Origin: JBAYHN01 sp041666125
Lineage (GTDB): Bacteria; Patescibacteriota; Gracilibacteria; UBA1369; UM-FILTER-53-11
Direction of reading: 5' to 3'
Length of the DNA stretch: 8,250 nt
Assembly: GCA_041666125.1 (NCBI GenBank)
Contig: JBAYHN010000060.1
Location: 1-8,250, forward strand
A program made the translations under genes and the position numbers. Of the stretch, positions 6,854 through 8,250 are shown in pieces (within the stretch, counting starts at the first letter, position 1; every line of letters starts with the position of its first letter). The notes beneath the pieces are model-generated. The model was not told where the DNA came from, did not search any database, and worked only from the letters and a program-made list of their open reading frames with translations.

Positions 6854-6968
6854 CCCGGAACTAATGAACCAAAGTGACAAGAAGGTGCTTGGAGCTTAAA
6901 ATCGCGGACGATTAAGACACAAACATTTTCCTGTAACTTCCTTTCATTTCTCCAGGAGTACTGGTTAT

Positions 6969-7232
6969 TTATTTGCGAAGATTGAGTTTTTCAAGGAGCG
7001 CTTCGTAGCCGTCTTTGTCGGCATTGCGAAGGTAATTTAGAAGTTTTCGACGCTTTCCAACCATCACAAGAAGACCCCTTCGTGAATTTTGGTCTTTTGG
7101 ATGATCTTCAAGGTGCTTCGTTAGCTCATTGACTCTCTCGGTCAGAACTGCAACCTGTACCTGGTGTGAACCGGTATCCTTTGGGTGCAAAGAGTGCTGA
7201 TCGATTACTTTCTTTTTGTGTGTTCTTTTCAT
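6969..7232 (-). CDS. rpsO: 30S ribosomal protein S15 (uS15)
   Basis: Binds 16S rRNA early in assembly of the small-subunit platform. The 87 residues match the normal length (E. coli has 89). The family signature is plain: DTGSHQVQVAVLTERVNELT (19-38), HPKDQNSRRGLL (44-55) and GKRRKLLNYLRNAD (59-72), ending LNLRK. ATG 7232 gives the standard N-terminus. Upstream there is only a weak AGGGA close to the ATG and no convincing promoter box. It is transcribed leftwards into pnp across a 142-nt spacer and is divergent from the membrane-protein gene, with 66 nt between the chosen starts. Confidence 0.97.
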   Translation of the reverse strand: MKRTHKKKVIDQHSLHPKDTGSHQVQVAVLTERVNELTKHLEDHPKDQNSRRGLLVMVGKRRKLLNYLRNADKDGYEALLEKLNLRK

Positions 7233-7280
7233 AAGTCCCTAAAAGTTTACCCTAACATGGCAAATCACGCAAGGGTCTTG

Positions 7281-7286
7281 TATAAT
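7281..7286 (+). promoter_or_regulatory. Perfect -10 box before the membrane-protein gene
   Basis: TATAAT at 7281-7286 lies 12 nt before the ATG at 7299, so the leader would be about 5 nt long. The best -35 is poor (ATGGCA at 7257-7262 with an 18-nt spacer, 4 of 6). Its position inside the longer open frame argues that the frame starts at 7299 and not upstream. Confidence 0.5.
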
Positions 7287-7298
7287 GCCAACCACATA

Positions 7299-8231
7299 AT
7301 GAACTGCAGGCACACAATAGCTCAGGCATGGCTTTTCACACGAGAAAACAAGAAAATGATGTGGTGGTATGCGTTCGTCCCCTCTGTTCTAACCACCACC
7401 GTTGGCATTTTTTCTTTGCTGTATCAATATTTTGCATTTAAAAGGTCACCTATATTTGATAATGCGCCAAAAAGTTTCTTGAACGAGGTTATTTCCACTA
7501 CTTTGGATTTTTTTAGTGCTCACGGTGATCTATTTGTGCCGACTTTGGTTGTTGGCGCGATTGTTCTAGTTTTGTATCTCCTACTCCCAACTTTAATGCA
7601 GGCCGCCATGATAAAGGCGATTGCACAAAAAAAACGCGGCTCGGAACTTAAAATAGTTGAGGGATTTTCTTTGGGCATGCTCTCTTTCTTGCCACTTTTT
7701 GAATACAACTTACTTATTAAAACCTTTTCTCTTTTTTCCATTCTTACTGAAACTGCTTTCATTTGGCGTAACCTTGGAAGTGGCGCAATGAAATTTTTAT
7801 TTCCAATTGTTCTTTTAGTTATTTCTGTTGGACTTGTACTTACTCTTCTTTTTACTTACGCCGATTTTTTTATAGTGTTGGATAAAAAACCAATTCTGCG
7901 CGCGATGGGTCGCAGCGCAAAACTTGTGATACTTAGTTGGCAACATACTTTTTTAATTGTAATTTTAATGCTCATCATTGGTTTGCGAATGGTGATAAAT
8001 ATTTTGGCGGTACTTCTTGTGCCCGCACTTTTATTTTTCTCAGTTGGATTTATTGCATCTATAACTCTTTCTACAATTGGAATATTTATTGGCATCGTTG
8101 TGAGTGCGATTGGACTTTTCGTAGCATCGTATTTTAGTGGAGTTCTACACGTTTTTGCCAATACGGTATGGACTTTTTCTTTCTTGGAATTGAACGAAGA
8201 AAAACATACAAAAGAAGCAATGAGTGAGTGA
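7299..8231 (+). CDS. Multi-pass membrane protein of unknown function
   Basis: With ATG 7299 the protein has 310 residues. The open frame extends upstream to 7185, but that would overlap the antisense 5' end of rpsO and swallow the TATAAT at 7281; ATG 7257 is a less likely alternative. A short amphipathic start (TIAQAWLFTRENKK) is followed by about six hydrophobic segments: roughly 23-45, 78-100, 125-150, 164-190, 215-245 and 247-280. A short charged tail (EENDK-rich, 297-310) is probably cytoplasmic. The segment DKKPILRAMGRSAKLVI (195-211) before the fifth hydrophobic block is reminiscent of multi-pass families such as the glycerophosphodiester phosphodiesterase membrane domain, but this is only a resemblance. 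There are no catalytic motifs that I recognise. It ends in TGA, showing TGA is a stop here. No function is proposed. Confidence 0.85.
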   Translation: MNCRHTIAQAWLFTRENKKMMWWYAFVPSVLTTTVGIFSLLYQYFAFKRSPIFDNAPKSFLNEVISTTLDFFSAHGDLFVPTLVVGAIVLVLYLLLPTLMQAAMIKAIAQKKRGSELKIVEGFSLGMLSFLPLFEYNLLIKTFSLFSILTETAFIWRNLGSGAMKFLFPIVLLVISVGLVLTLLFTYADFFIVLDKKPILRAMGRSAKLVILSWQHTFLIVILMLIIGLRMVINILAVLLVPALLFFSVGFIASITLSTIGIFIGIVVSAIGLFVASYFSGVLHVFANTVWTFSFLELNEEKHTKEAMSE

Positions 8232-8250
8232 GAATAAATAAAAAAAATAA

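Noticed and set aside
7233..7260. Promoter and Shine-Dalgarno for rpsO (TAAACT-like -10, AGGGA near the ATG)
   Set aside because: The -10 is 4 of 6, its best -35 partner is 3 of 6, and AGGGA is only 3 nt from the ATG. Not convincing enough to list.
7185..7298. Upstream extension of the membrane-protein frame to the TTG at 7185 or ATG at 7257
   Set aside because: It would overlap the opposite-strand start of rpsO, and the TATAAT at 7281-7286 would lie inside the coding region. The sequence after ATG 7299 looks like the natural N-terminus.
1..8250. CRISPR array, tRNA, insertion sequence or attachment site
   Set aside because: No regularly spaced short repeats, cloverleaf-like sequence, transposase frame or terminal inverted repeats were seen. 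The repeats found are protein-level domain duplications.

Overview
The window looks like a chromosomal segment from a small-genome, low-GC bacterium. The candidate phyla radiation (Patescibacteria, perhaps a Parcubacteria-like lineage) is my best guess, from gene style only: AT-rich coding, almost no Shine-Dalgarno sequences, large repetitive secreted proteins of unknown function next to core genes, and a metal transporter fused to a NifX-like domain. No 16S rRNA or other taxonomic marker is present beyond S15 and PNPase, so this is inference. TGA is used as a normal stop in the last gene and Trp is TGG, so there is no sign of a recoded genetic code.

Left part (1-3215, + strand): two tandem paralogous genes encode large repeat-containing proteins that end in a predicted zincin domain (HEFFH, plus a conserved EGGPDEDQ segment about 60 residues later). 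The first gene enters from outside the window, and its open frame continues upstream of the first possible start. The second is complete, carries a signal-peptide-like hydrophobic stretch, and has a very good promoter that places its ATG at or next to the transcription start. I infer exported metallopeptidases; the substrate is unknown.

Middle (3281-4588, + strand): a cation diffusion facilitator (CDF) metal exporter whose usual cytoplasmic domain is followed by an extra domain of about 110 residues resembling NifX/NifB-type FeMo-cofactor-binding folds. Its promoter again sits exactly 7 nt from the start codon. It converges on pnp with an 18-nt gap holding a short hairpin and a T run.

Right-middle (4607-7232, - strand): rpsO (ribosomal protein S15) followed by pnp (polynucleotide phosphorylase), the conserved bacterial order. 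The 142-nt spacer contains a terminator-like hairpin immediately before pnp, so pnp is probably expressed partly by readthrough.

Right edge (7299-8231, + strand): a multi-pass membrane protein of unknown function, divergent from rpsO, with a perfect TATAAT just upstream of the preferred ATG.

The genes do not form one pathway. The core RNA/ribosome pair and the transporter look like ordinary chromosome, while the paralogous metallopeptidase array on the left is the accessory and most interesting part.
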